Shown here piece by piece: positions 25,845 to 35,800 of a DNA stretch of 64,000 nucleotides. The stretch's first letter is position 1, and each line of letters opens with the position of its first letter. Below the pieces are notes generated by a model, which ran no database searches, had not been told where the DNA came from, and saw only the letters and a program-made list of their open reading frames with translations. This stretch comes from Paenibacillus sp. URB8-2 (GTDB taxonomy: Bacteria > Bacillota > Bacilli > Paenibacillales > Paenibacillaceae). The translations under genes were made by a program, and so were the position numbers. Where the stretch lies: positions 2,976,001 to 3,040,000 of the forward strand of contig NZ_AP023239.1 of NCBI RefSeq assembly GCF_013393385.1. The letters run 5' to 3'.

Positions 25845-26294
25845 ATGGAAAATGCACGAGAATTATTTCAAATCATGACCCGGCGTTTTGGTTTGCTCAA
25901 CAAAAATTGCTGCTCGGTTGGCGGGTGCGATATCTCTTTAGTCCAAAGTCACTTGCTTTATGAAATTGATCGCCGCCATAATCCTTCCATGCAGCAGGTT
26001 GCAGAAGCACTGGGAACGGAAATAACGACTTTTAGCCGGCAAGTACAATCACTGATTACGATGAATTTGGTTAAGAAAACTCCTGATCCTAACGATCGCA
26101 GGGTATATACCCTCTCCCTAACGACTGAAGGCAAAATGATTGCGGGCATGATTGATCATCAAATGAATGATTATCTGGATGAAGTCTTTTCGTACATGAC
26201 GGAGTTTGAGAAAGAAACCGTATTACGCTCAGTAAAGCTTTTTAATGAGGCTATGGGGAAATCAAGCAGATGCTGCGCACCTGTAACCGGGTGA
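25845..26294 (+). CDS. MarR-family regulator with cysteine clusters (probable arsenic/metalloid sensor)
   Basis: This is a 149-residue MarR-type winged-helix regulator: PSMQQVAEALGTEITTFSRQ is the HTH and DPNDRRVYTLSLTTEG the wing. It is unusual in its cysteines: a NCCSVGGCDI cluster in the N-terminal dimerisation helices and CC near the C-terminus (SRCCAPVTG). In the MarR dimer these ends lie close together, so they could form an As(III) or other thiophilic-metalloid site; this is inference. It is followed by arsM and an arsN1-like gene. Identical palindromes precede marR itself and arsM. Confidence 0.85.
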   Translation: MENARELFQIMTRRFGLLNKNCCSVGGCDISLVQSHLLYEIDRRHNPSMQQVAEALGTEITTFSRQVQSLITMNLVKKTPDPNDRRVYTLSLTTEGKMIAGMIDHQMNDYLDEVFSYMTEFEKETVLRSVKLFNEAMGKSSRCCAPVTG

Positions 26295-26311
26295 TTTCTC
26301 TTGATCTATAA

Positions 26312-26324
26312 TTGCAAAATGCAA
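26312..26324. promoter_or_regulatory. Candidate MarR operator, copy 2 (upstream of arsM)
   Basis: The palindrome TTGCA-AAA-TGCAA lies between marR and arsM. Read in reverse, its 17-base context agrees with the site upstream of marR at 15 of 17 positions (ACTTGCAT-A/T-TTGCAA). No equally good promoter is visible next to it. Confidence 0.65.
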
Positions 26325-26465
26325 GTTTTGTTATCAATCTTCACTAAGATTTATGATAAACATTCTCTAAGATCCATCCCCTCTTTGCTATGAGCCCTGC
26401 TGCTAGTCTTGGCAAGAACCTTCGATTTATGTTATGAAACTAAAATTCAAAAGGAGTGTTATCCA

Positions 26466-27284
26466 ATGACCAAACTTACGAATGACCAAATTCGCCAAAA
26501 CGTTAGAACCCGGTATAAACAGATCGCTGTACGTAAAATCGAATCGGGTACTTCATGCTGTTCCGCAGAGAGTTCCAACAGCTCAGCCGACTGCTGTGAT
26601 ACCCCTACTGACTTTAATGCGATCTCCAATAAACTCGGATATTCGATAGATGAATTAGCTGCAGTACCCGAAGGCGCCAATCTTGGCCTGGGATGCGGCA
26701 ACCCGCAAGCCATAGCCGAGCTCCAGGCAGGCGAAACGGTTCTCGATCTGGGCAGCGGCGGCGGATTCGACTGCTTCCTGGCCTCCCGCCAGGTCGGCGA
26801 GACCGGTCATGTCATCGGTGTGGATATGACACCCGAAATGGTCAGCCGTGCTCGGGAGAATGCCGTAAAGGGCCATTTTACGAATACCGATTTCCGTTTG
26901 GGTGAAATTGAATATTTACCCGTGGCAGACAATACGGTAAATGTGATTATTTCCAACTGTGTCATTAACCTGTCCCCTGACAAGCAGCAGGTATTCCATG
27001 AAGCGTTCCGTGTTCTTCAGCCAGGGGGCCGCCTCGCTATTTCTGACATCGTGACGACTGCTGAGCTTCCTGCGGAAATCAAGGATGATCTTGATCAATT
27101 GTACTCCGGCTGTATTTCCGGCGCTTCATCGGTAAGCGCGCTGGAGTCCATGCTTGAGCATAGCGGATTTACCGATATTTCCATCGAACCTAAAGATGAA
27201 TCCAAAGCTTTTATTAAAGATTGGGTTCATGGCTCCAACATTGAAAATTACATTGTGTCCGCAGTGATTAAGGCAACCAAATAA
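26466..27284 (+). CDS. arsM: ArsM arsenite S-adenosylmethionine methyltransferase
   Basis: This class-I SAM methyltransferase, about 272 residues, methylates As(III) to mono-, di- and trimethylarsenicals. The SAM motif is VLDLGSGGGFDCFLA, with GVDMTPEMV next. The arsenic-binding Cys are in the N-terminal ESGTSCCSAE, in IISNCVINLS and in LYSGCISGA, which matches the known ArsM pattern. The start ATG 26466 has AAGGAG nine bases upstream; an open frame upstream has no site. A further Cys pair is at SADCCDTP. It is followed by the arsN1-like gene after 30 bases. Confidence 0.95.
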   Translation: MTKLTNDQIRQNVRTRYKQIAVRKIESGTSCCSAESSNSSADCCDTPTDFNAISNKLGYSIDELAAVPEGANLGLGCGNPQAIAELQAGETVLDLGSGGGFDCFLASRQVGETGHVIGVDMTPEMVSRARENAVKGHFTNTDFRLGEIEYLPVADNTVNVIISNCVINLSPDKQQVFHEAFRVLQPGGRLAISDIVTTAELPAEIKDDLDQLYSGCISGASSVSALESMLEHSGFTDISIEPKDESKAFIKDWVHGSNIENYIVSAVIKATK

Positions 27285-27314
27285 TATTTAGGTCAAATCC
27301 ATGGAGGGAAAATA

Positions 27315-27815
27315 ATGATATCCACACTCACGGTTCGGCAAGCCGTTTCAGATGATATTGGCAGTATCCTTCGTATTTACAACCAGGGCATTGAGGACCG
27401 TATAGCCACACTTGAAACGGATGCAAAAGACTTGAATTACATGGATTCCTGGTTCCAAGACCATCAGGGCAGATATACTGTTTTGGTCGCTGAGAGGGAC
27501 GATGAGGTGCTGGGATGGACTTCCCTCAATCCGTATTCTCATCGGTGTGCTTACAGCGGCGTAGCCGACCTCTCCATTTATATTGACCGTGAATCACGAG
27601 GACAGGGGGTTGGCAGCTCACTCCTTCAGGCATTGGAAGATGTAGCCAAAGAAGAGGACTTCTACAAAATCGTATTGTTTACATTTCCTTTTAATCAACA
27701 AGGCCAAGGGCTATATCGGAAAATGGGATATCGCGAAGTTGGTATTTTTGAAAAACAAGGAATTATGGACGATCAGCCTATCGATGTCATGATCATGGAG
27801 AAGCTGCTCAAATAA
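27315..27815 (+). CDS. ArsN1-like GNAT N-acetyltransferase
   Basis: This is a 166-residue GNAT acetyltransferase. The motif IYNQGIEDRIATLET near the N-terminus is typical of the ArsN1/phosphinothricin acetyltransferase group; the acetyl-CoA loop is RESRGQGVGSSLLQALED. The C-terminal GIFEKQGIMDDQPIDVMIME matches the usual end. Members of this group acetylate the arsenic antibiotic arsinothricin, and others acetylate phosphinothricin. The position directly behind arsM favours the arsenical substrate. A GGAGGG site precedes the ATG. Confidence 0.85.
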   Translation: MISTLTVRQAVSDDIGSILRIYNQGIEDRIATLETDAKDLNYMDSWFQDHQGRYTVLVAERDDEVLGWTSLNPYSHRCAYSGVADLSIYIDRESRGQGVGSSLLQALEDVAKEEDFYKIVLFTFPFNQQGQGLYRKMGYREVGIFEKQGIMDDQPIDVMIMEKLLK

Positions 27816-27900
27816 ACATGCCAAAGGAAAGGAGCTGTCCCATAAGTAGTTCTTCTACGTCAGAGACAGCTTTCTTCATTCTAAAAAATCGTAAAAAGTC

Positions 27901-27950
27901 AGCAAAGCAGTGATTCTCCCGTTATTGGAGAATCGCTGCTTTGCGTTTTT
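27901..27950 (+). terminator. Hairpin terminator at the IS1182 left end
   Basis: Arms 27901-27919 and 27927-27944 pair almost perfectly and are followed by TTTTT on the plus strand. It would stop plus-strand transcription from the arsM side from running antisense into the transposase. The transposase stop codon lies inside it. Confidence 0.8.
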
Positions 27951-29481
27951 GGTCCACTGCGGCTTGCTTCAGCACATTATGGGCAAGTGAAAGCCACCCG
28001 ACCTCAAGCGTCACTTTCTCCATGCCGCGAAGCAGAAAACGCCGGAACCCTCGGTTGTTCTTCAGTTGTCCAAATACGCTTTCCGGTTCCGTCATTCGCC
28101 GTACCGTCAAAGCATAGCCGTCTTCACTTCGCAACATTTCCCTAGCCTGCTTCTGGTACCTTAGCCGTTCCAGACTGACGGCCACTTCCCGATTTCCTGC
28201 CGCTTTGGTGCAACGGTCCTTCAGTTGGCAACCGTCGCAGTTTTGGCTTCGGTAATGACGTTTGCGAATTTCATACCCACTTGCCAAGGTTTCCTTGCTT
28301 TCTCTGCGGAAATGCAGCATTTGTCCGGCCGGACAGGTCCACGTATCTTCGGCTTCGTCATACGCCCAGTTCTCAATCCTTCCGACCTTCTCTTTCCAGG
28401 CTTTACTCTTCTCTTGATGGTAGCTGCCGTATTTCACCACAGCCTGAATCTCTTCCTTTTCCAAATAGGCGTAGTTTTCTTCACTGCCGTAGCCTGCATC
28501 TGCAATGACCGTCTGTGGGAGTTTGCCAAGCATCTGCCTTGCCTTTTCCATATGCGGTTGTAGGCAGCGGGTATCGGTCGGTCTTGGGTGTAGACTGTAG
28601 GCTAAAATAAACTGGTTTTCGGTCCCAATCTGAACATTGTATCCCGGTTTGAGTTGACCGTTTCGCATGTGATCTTCCTTCATTCGCATGAAGGTCGCAT
28701 CCGGGTCGGTCTTGCTAAAGCTATTCCGGTCGCCGAGCAACGCTTGGTACTGTTCGTACTTCAGCAGCCGGGGAAGCAGGTCTTTTCGAAGCTTACGAAC
28801 CGCTTTCTTCAGGAGTTTATCTTTAGGCTTGTTCAGAAGCCGGGCTTCGAGTTCCTGGGTCACTTGTTCGAGTTTCTCGGCGCTAATCGCTGAGGACTCG
28901 CCAAGTTCAGCGAGATCGTTGCCTTGGTGTTTCGCTTCTTCTTGGTTCTCTGCAGCTTCGATGGTGGCAAACAGCGCGTGTACGTTCTCTTGCAGTTTGG
29001 TCTTATGTTTGCTGACCGCTTTGCCCCAAACAAACGTGTAGCGATTGGCATTGGCCTCGATCTTGGTGCCGTCGACAAAGTAATGCTCCAGGGAGATGTA
29101 TTTTTCGTCCGCCAGAAATTGAAGAACGGCGGTAAATACGGTTTCGAGGACATCCTTCATCCGCTGAGAACGGAAGCGGTTAAGGGTGCGGAAGTCCGGG
29201 CGTTGTCGTCCGGCCAGCCACATGAAGGGAATGTTCTCCCGCACAGCTTTGGCCATTTGCCGGGAAGAGTAGATGCGCTGGGTGTAGGCATAAATAATGA
29301 TTTTGGTGAGCATTTTGGGGTGGTAGCTGTCGCGGCCACCGCCGGGATAAGCGGCATCAAAGATCGAGTCGTCCAGGCGGTTTACGGCAGTGTTGATGAC
29401 ACGAACGAGGTGATTTTCTGGAATGTCTTCTTCTAAATCCATTGGCAGGAAAAGTTGGTCCATGGTATATTGAATGTACAA
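27922..29481 (-). CDS. IS1182-family transposase
   Basis: This is an intact transposase of about 519 residues. The N-terminal part has SYHPKMLTKIIIYAYTQRIY, and the catalytic part EHYFVDGTKIEANANRYTFV, then DAGYGSEENYAYLEKEEIQA and, near the end, MTEPESVFGQLKNNRGFRRF, the Asp, Asp and Glu of a DDE enzyme. A zinc-type cluster (CDGCQLKDRC) lies before the last motif. I placed the start at TTG 29481 with AAAAGGAG upstream; a longer frame extends to 29529. It is the only one of the four transposases in the window without a frame lesion. Confidence 0.92.
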   Translation of the reverse strand: MYIQYTMDQLFLPMDLEEDIPENHLVRVINTAVNRLDDSIFDAAYPGGGRDSYHPKMLTKIIIYAYTQRIYSSRQMAKAVRENIPFMWLAGRQRPDFRTLNRFRSQRMKDVLETVFTAVLQFLADEKYISLEHYFVDGTKIEANANRYTFVWGKAVSKHKTKLQENVHALFATIEAAENQEEAKHQGNDLAELGESSAISAEKLEQVTQELEARLLNKPKDKLLKKAVRKLRKDLLPRLLKYEQYQALLGDRNSFSKTDPDATFMRMKEDHMRNGQLKPGYNVQIGTENQFILAYSLHPRPTDTRCLQPHMEKARQMLGKLPQTVIADAGYGSEENYAYLEKEEIQAVVKYGSYHQEKSKAWKEKVGRIENWAYDEAEDTWTCPAGQMLHFRRESKETLASGYEIRKRHYRSQNCDGCQLKDRCTKAAGNREVAVSLERLRYQKQAREMLRSEDGYALTVRRMTEPESVFGQLKNNRGFRRFLLRGMEKVTLEVGWLSLAHNVLKQAAVDQKRKAAILQ

Positions 29482-29544
29482 AGAAATCGCTCCTTTTAGA
29501 GATGGTGGGTGGTACTTCCATTTTACCAAAGGGCGATTTCTTTT
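29480..29544. promoter_or_regulatory. Hairpin masking the transposase ribosome binding site
   Basis: AAAGAAATCGC (29480-29490) and GCGATTTCTTT (29534-29544) are exact complements, with further pairing of AAAGG and CCTTT inside. On the minus strand the second arm contains the sequence next to the AAAAGGAG site and the start codon. A transcript entering from outside would fold and hide the site, a known IS protection device. Confidence 0.65.
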
Positions 29545-29582
29545 TGTGTATTCAAGAAAGAATTTTAGTAACAGTTACAGCT

Positions 29583-29745
29583 GAAAGCAGCGGAGGGGAC
29601 GGAATGATTGTGGAAAAGCGGTAGCGGTCGCCTTTGGGTCCGGATTTTCACCGCTAAGGGGAATGAAAAAAATCTGGACACAACAGCGATTGGAACAACG
29701 GTCCGTTCGCGGAGCGTCCACACCAAGTGCTTACCTAAATCCTAC
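29583..29745. repeat. Structured noncoding stretch, possible interspersed repeat
   Basis: No gene. Several short inverted repeats follow each other: AGCGGT with ACCGCT, TCCGGATTTT with AAAAATCTGGA (one wobble), and TCCG-TTCG-CGGA. This arrangement suggests a folded RNA or a repeat element between the IS and the Tc terminator. Confidence 0.35.
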
Positions 29746-29746
29746 T

Positions 29747-29798
29747 CAAAAAACGAGGGGTGTCCCAAGCAGCCATTTCATGGCTTTTGGGACACCCC
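29747..29798 (-). terminator. Terminator of the Tc toxin transcript
   Basis: GGGGTGTCCCAA (29757-29768) pairs with TTGGGACACCCC (29787-29798) around an inner AGCCAT/ATGGCT stem. On the minus strand it is followed by CTCGTTTTTT. It closes the tcA-tcBC transcript. Confidence 0.88.
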
Positions 29799-29829
29799 CT
29801 ATTTAACTCCTGCATCAATACCGGTCTTT

Positions 29830-32800
29830 TTATTCAAATATTTCCGCGAGCTTCCAGCCGATGGTCTGCGTGTGGGCTGGTTTGGACGGATCGCTCCACA
29901 GCTTGGAAGCCGTCTCGTCAATGGCGGACAATCCCTTGGAGAGATCCGCGCCAACCGCTTGCAATCCGTCATTGATCAACCCGCCCGCACCATAGCCTGC
30001 CGAGAATGCCATGCCGACAGGTCCGGCAAATCCGGCCAGGCCGGCCAGGGTATCGGCACTCTTCTGGAATCGTTCGCCGCCCGTTCTGGCTGTAGTGGCC
30101 GCGTAAGCGTCGCCGGCAACGAACGCCGCGCCGATTACGGGCATCACTTTGCCTGCTTTTGAAGCGACCTTTGCCAACGATTCGAGCGCCTCGGCTCCTT
30201 TTTTCAATACGTTTCCGGTCTTGGCTGCAAGTTCAGCCACGGGCTTTAATGCTTCCGCCCCTTTCTCTACGGCTGAACCCATTTTTGCGGCCAAGCCTTT
30301 GTTTTGCATCAATTTCTTATACATATCCGCAAATTTAGCCTCGAGCTCATGCAAACGGAAATGACCGGTGCCTTTAACTCCCGCCTGGCCGGTGGTCATA
30401 ATCAATCCGCTCGCATCCAGCGCATCATGAGGCATTTCCGCCAAGCCTCCTCCAAAATGGTGAAGCTGTACGCCTTTCATCGAAATGCCCGCCTGCTCTG
30501 CCAGCTTGCCGAAGACCGTTCGAACCTTGGAATAGGTCTCCCGCGCGTAGTTTATCGCTGTCCCCTGCTGCCGGTTGGAGCCCATACCTTTCGTATTTTT
30601 CAAATGCTCCACTTTGTCTCGGAACAGCTGCATCATTTCGTTCGGAGCTTTTCCCTGGAACTCCTTGCCCAATACCTCGCTGACGGCCTTTCCCCATAAA
30701 TCTCCCATCTTCTGATTCATGGGATCGCCCAGAAACCCGATGTTCACATTCGGGGGCTTCAGCTCGTTGGTTCCGTTCGGATCGATCAGCTTCACCGGAT
30801 TGGAGGATACATACCGGTACAAATTGGTCCCGTCGATCAACAGCTTCGGGTCGCAGCTGATCCAGCGCGCCAGCCAAGGGGCATAATATCTTGAACCGTG
30901 GTAGTGCAGCCCGCTCTCTTCGTCCCGCTCTTTTCCGGTATACCGATAACGCTTCGGCGCCTCGTTCTGATTTCGGACTGATTGAAAGGACGTGCTTCCG
31001 TAGGGCGTAAACTCTTCATAGGATATGATCTTTCCTAAGTGGTCCAGCTCCAGATGGGCAGAGCCGAGATGATTCCCGATTTGGTAACGGATAAGCCGGT
31101 CGGGCAGATCCTCCACGCCTTCCGTGCGCGTTTCGACCAAGGCCATTCGCTGTTTGCCATCCATAATATTCAGGGATTCCCGCTCAAATTCGATTGCGCT
31201 CCCGTCTCCCGCGTATTCGCGGTAGATTTCAAAAGGACCCAAATAGAAGCGCTCCTTCCACCGGGTAGGCTGCGCCCCGGAAGCGGCATACCGTTCCGTC
31301 ACTTTCCGCACCCGCTGACCGCCGGCATCGTACGTATACCACGTGATTTCCGGCGTCGCACCGCTATCTTCCGATACCGCCTGCCTTGATGTCGCCCGAA
31401 GCTGATCCAGCTCGTTCCAGCGCATGACGGGCAAATGGTGCATGGAGGTCATATTTCCGCGCATACCTGCCGAGCCTTCGTACTTGAATAGGTCCGCTGC
31501 GGTGCCCAGAGCCGTGCTGCTCAGCCGATTGCTTACTTTGTCTTCCTGCAGGAGACTCTGCTCCTGATAGCTAAAGTTCCGGGTCCATCCCGGGTGCGCC
31601 GGATCACTGCCGCGATGCTGCATGGTGAGCAGATTGCCGACAGCATCGTATACATATCGTTCAATATAGGTTCCCATTGCATTTCCATCGGAAGGATGGG
31701 CATGCCGGGAATGGAATTCGCTCAAGGCATCCGGAGCGGTCGGGCCAGCAGGCGAGCCTCCAATCTGCCCCAGATGTTCTCTCCCCGCCGCTTCAACCAA
31801 CCGGTTTAAAGCGTCATACGTGTAACGGGATGTCGGGTCCACCCTCCGGTTAAGGAAAAAAAGGGCTTGCTGTGCATCGTCCCGTATGGACATGATATTG
31901 TCTGCAGGATCATAGGTGTAGTGCAGATGCTGCAGTTCACAACCCGGCCAATCCGGCCGGGGCGGCTGCGGAGAGTCCTCGGGAAAAACAAGCTTATCCC
32001 GAATCGTACGCATCCGGATGAGACGAAACGTGAACGGATCATATTCGAGCAGGGACTGTACCCCATTACCGTAGGAGATACAGGTACGCTGACCTTTTGC
32101 ATTGTAGTCAATGTTGGCTACAAAAGGAGTCCAGATACGTTCCCCATCCTGTTCTTCCCCGCGTAAATTGGCTTCAACCGCGTTTAACAGATTGGCTTCG
32201 TTATAAGAGGGGCGTATGATGCTGGAATCGGGCGCCGTAATCTGGACCGCCCGGTTCAGCGCGTCGTATCGGGTACGAGTCTCATAGCTTTCCGCTTCCA
32301 GCAAGACATCCGAAGCCCAGTTCAGCGTCGTTTTATATTCGGCGGCAAGCTCCCGCCTGCTGCGGAGCAGATTCCCTTTAAAATCGTACTCGTCGCTTCG
32401 GAGGATTCCGGCTTGATCATACGACAGAACCTTTTTTCCTCGCTGACTGGAGCGTTCCGGTTCCGGCATGGACTCGCCATACAAGATGCGGCCTGTCAAG
32501 ACCAAGGGGGTTTCGCCAACACTATGATAAGTTTCGATCGGGCGGCCCAGCGCATCGTAAACGGTCCGGCTTCGTACGCCGCCGCTGCTCCAGGTGCGGA
32601 TCGGTCTCCGTCCGACATCATGCAGCATCCGCCGTTCTCCGGCCTCCATACTTGATTCAGATATCGTGGTCCCCAACATGTCGTAAACGCTACGCATCAC
32701 GGTTCGTCCCGCGGCATCGATCACTTGACGGATATTCCCTTCAATATCGTATGCCGTGCGGCTTTCGAAAAACTCCTCGTCCGGCGGTGCATCTGGAGGC

Positions 32801-35800
32801 GAATCGCTTCGTTTGCACCGGTTATGCTCAACAGTAAGGAATGCGCGCCCCAAGGAATCAAAATAACGCGCCCCCGGCGTATTCGCATGCACGCTTGCTT
32901 TGACAGCTGCTTCCTGTTCATCGGGTCCAAGAAGCCCTTCGGCCCGCAGGTTATACCAGATGGGCAGGTACTGTGTCTCCGGCAATCGGCTGAAGAAATC
33001 GCCGGCATCCGAATCATTCGCTGGATCAATCAGCAGCGTATCACTTCCATCCCACGAGGTCTGCTTCCACGGACCGTAGACTTCCTTCTTCCACGTTCTG
33101 TCCGGATACAGTACGGCTGCGATACGGCCCGCCGGGTCATAGAAATTCACGGGACTTACCCCGATTTGAACATCGTAATCGAAGCTGTGGGTGTCCGTGA
33201 AGAAGGGCTCGAATTGCCGCACGGGCTTTCCTTTATTGTTATACACCGTCCACCCGGAACCCACCCAGCGGGGAAACACTTCTTCCGTACTCAGCACAGG
33301 CTGGCCGCCTGCCGTCAGGATTCGTCCCGTCGCCGGATCTCTTAAGGGGACCTGACCGGTCTCCGCCTGAATTTTCTTTTGGATCTCACGGCCAAAGCCA
33401 TCGGAATAGACAAAGCTGTAATGCAGGCCTGTTTGCTCCCCCACACCCAAATCGGAATCATGGGTCACCCGTGACAGGGTGTAAACGACCGGCGGCTCCG
33501 GAACGGATTGATCCTTGGTCCGCATATACGCGAACCAATCATAGATGATGCGGCTTGTTGCTCCCTGGAGCACGGCATGAGGATCTTCAAGAGGCGACTT
33601 CAACTGCAAGAGTGCCTCTGCTTGCGATAAATCCGCCGCGAAGCCTTCGAGGGTATCCCCCTGCCTCGGCTGATCTTCCGGCTTACCCATAACGGCAGAA
33701 CCTGTGACCTTTCCGAGCGCATCATATACGACAGCCGAGCAGTTGCGGTTCGGGTCCATGACCAGCGCTGGCTTCAGCACGCGGTAATCGTGACCGGACG
33801 GTACCGGCTCCATGGCCGGGTCCGCGTGCCTTATCCCAACGGTCATGCGGCTGCCGAGCGCATCGCAGGTTTCCGTGACCAGCAAATCGTAGCGGTCATA
33901 GCGAATGATTGTCTCCGCGCTCCGCCCCTCCCGGTGGAGGGGGTCCCTAAAGCACTGAGGAAGGAAGAAATGCTCAGCTGCATAGACCAGTTCCGCCGCC
34001 GGAACATCGGATGGCCGGGGTGAATAATACACTTGCTCAGACGGTATCCAGAAGCCCGACTCTCCCTCCAGCCGGACATAGCACCCCTCGTCCAGAAGCA
34101 TAGATTCCCCGACCCGCCCTCCATAAGCGGCTTCCAGCAATCCGGGGGTGAAAACGAGCCGATAGATGCCGTACGGCAGCGCCAAGGATTGCAGCTGCCC
34201 GGCAGGCAGCGGACCTGTCAAGTCGTCACGGCGATATAGCGTCTTCACGTGCTCGATCAGGCGTAAGGTATACTGATCAGGTGAAGAGCCGCCGTCCTCC
34301 TCATAGTCGATCGGGACGCCGCCGGCCCATGCCGACTCCAGATCGGCAAGTTGAAACCGGGACTGTCCGCTCCGAAGCTGCAATCCGCTCAACTCGTAAC
34401 TGTGCGTTTCACACAGGAGCGGCGCCCGATAATCATCTCCCCTGGCGACAGGAAAGGTGTACAGGTTTTCGGTTAGTACCACCGTCATCTTGCCCTGCTC
34501 GATTTGGTGCGAAGGCGCAAGCTCCGGGTCAGGCTGCCTGCGTCCATAGCTAACAACGGCGAGCTTCGTTTCGTTGCCGTAGTCATCGGTTTCCATGACG
34601 ATGGAATGAAGCGTTCGCGGATCTTGCGGATTTCGCTCATAGTGGAAGCTGATTTGTTCCCGGGAATGCGAAACAAAAATCGCAGATTGCTCCCCCTGCC
34701 GGGCTTGTAACAGCTTAACCGTATAATTATGTTCCGTCACGGTAAAAGGATGGCCCTCCTTTTCGGTGCCGTCCAGAGCATACACTTCCTGCCTAAGCAA
34801 CGATCCCTTGAGCGCGCGGCAAGCCTCGCGCTCCTCCTCCGCCGTTAATCCAACCGGCAATACGGAAGCTTCCAGAAGAAGCTGCCCCGCCCCCGTCTCC
34901 GTCATATCCGGTTCACGGTAATACTCGTGTTCAGCGAAATAGGCGCTCAGGCGGTAACGGTCCAGATAGGCGCCGGTATGATACCAGGAACGGGTCAGGA
35001 CGGGAGGAACATGGGAGTCATGCGACTCATTTGCCCCTGCCGGAAAGAAATCCGTTCTGCCTTCTGAACTTCCGTAGGCTTCCGAGTCCCACTGCTCCAC
35101 CAGCCCGAAGCCCCGGAATTCCCGCTCCTCTCCGTCAAAATAACCATGGCGGTACGCATACCTTGTGGCAAAACGGTTGCCGCTGATCCGGTCAAATGTC
35201 TCGACTTTTTCAACGACATGTACAGGAAAGGGCAGCTTCGTCACCCATGGCTTGCCTTTCCGCTGATCGGCAAGATAAAACTTCGTGGACGAAGCGTAAT
35301 GTATCCGCGTTTCGGCCCCGAGATTGTTCGCTGTCCGAACGAGCAGCTGCGGCTTTTGTCCTCCGGTCAGGTCGATATAACAAAGGGGCCTGCCTGTAGA
35401 ACCCGGCAAAACGGAGGACCACACCAGGCAGGAGGTACCATTGCCAAGCAGGTCGATAACCGAAACGGAAGCATGGCTGTGCACCGAAGGAAGCCCGGTA
35501 ATGGTTCTTGGCCCACTCCACCCGTTGCCGGACTGATTGTAATAGACGTGAATATCGTTCTGGCCCAGGTACAGGATATCGGTTAATCCAGAACCGTCGA
35601 TATCCGCGAGACGAAGACGATCCGGACGGAAAGCGTCCGGGTGATCAAACCATGGAGAATCGGCCATGGTAATTTTCTTGCCAAAACGCCCGTAGCCCAG
35701 ATTGGGCCAATAGCAGACCTCGCCGTTTCGGATGCGCACAAGATCGGCGAGACCGTCTCCGCTCATATCCGTGAGAAAGACGGATGTCGTTCCGTCCGCA

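Larger units (their letters stand above)
27833..29582. mobile_element. IS1182-family insertion sequence (ends approximate)
   Basis: The transposase at 27922-29481 defines the element. The ends are proposed from an imperfect inverted match: AGCTGTCCCATAAGTA at 27833 and, reading inward from 29582 on the other strand, AGCTGTAACTGTTACTA. These are only partly alike, so the boundaries are uncertain by tens of bases. A strong hairpin terminator stands at the left end and a hairpin covering the transposase ribosome binding site at the right. Its left end lies right behind arsN1, so it marks the edge of the ars island. Confidence 0.55.

Noticed and set aside
27833..27882. Terminator for arsM-arsN1 (AGCTGTC/GACAGCT hairpin)
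   Set aside because: The hairpin is weak, has no clean T run and probably includes the IS1182 left end. I do not list it as a separate terminator.
18680..29582. Arsenic island as a composite transposon
   Set aside because: The flanking elements belong to different families (IS630 and IS1182) and share no ends, so they cannot move the block together.
29583..29829. Immunity gene for the TcBC cargo
   Set aside because: No open frame with a binding site lies behind the toxin gene; a terminator follows at once. Tc toxins normally act on other organisms and lack such genes.
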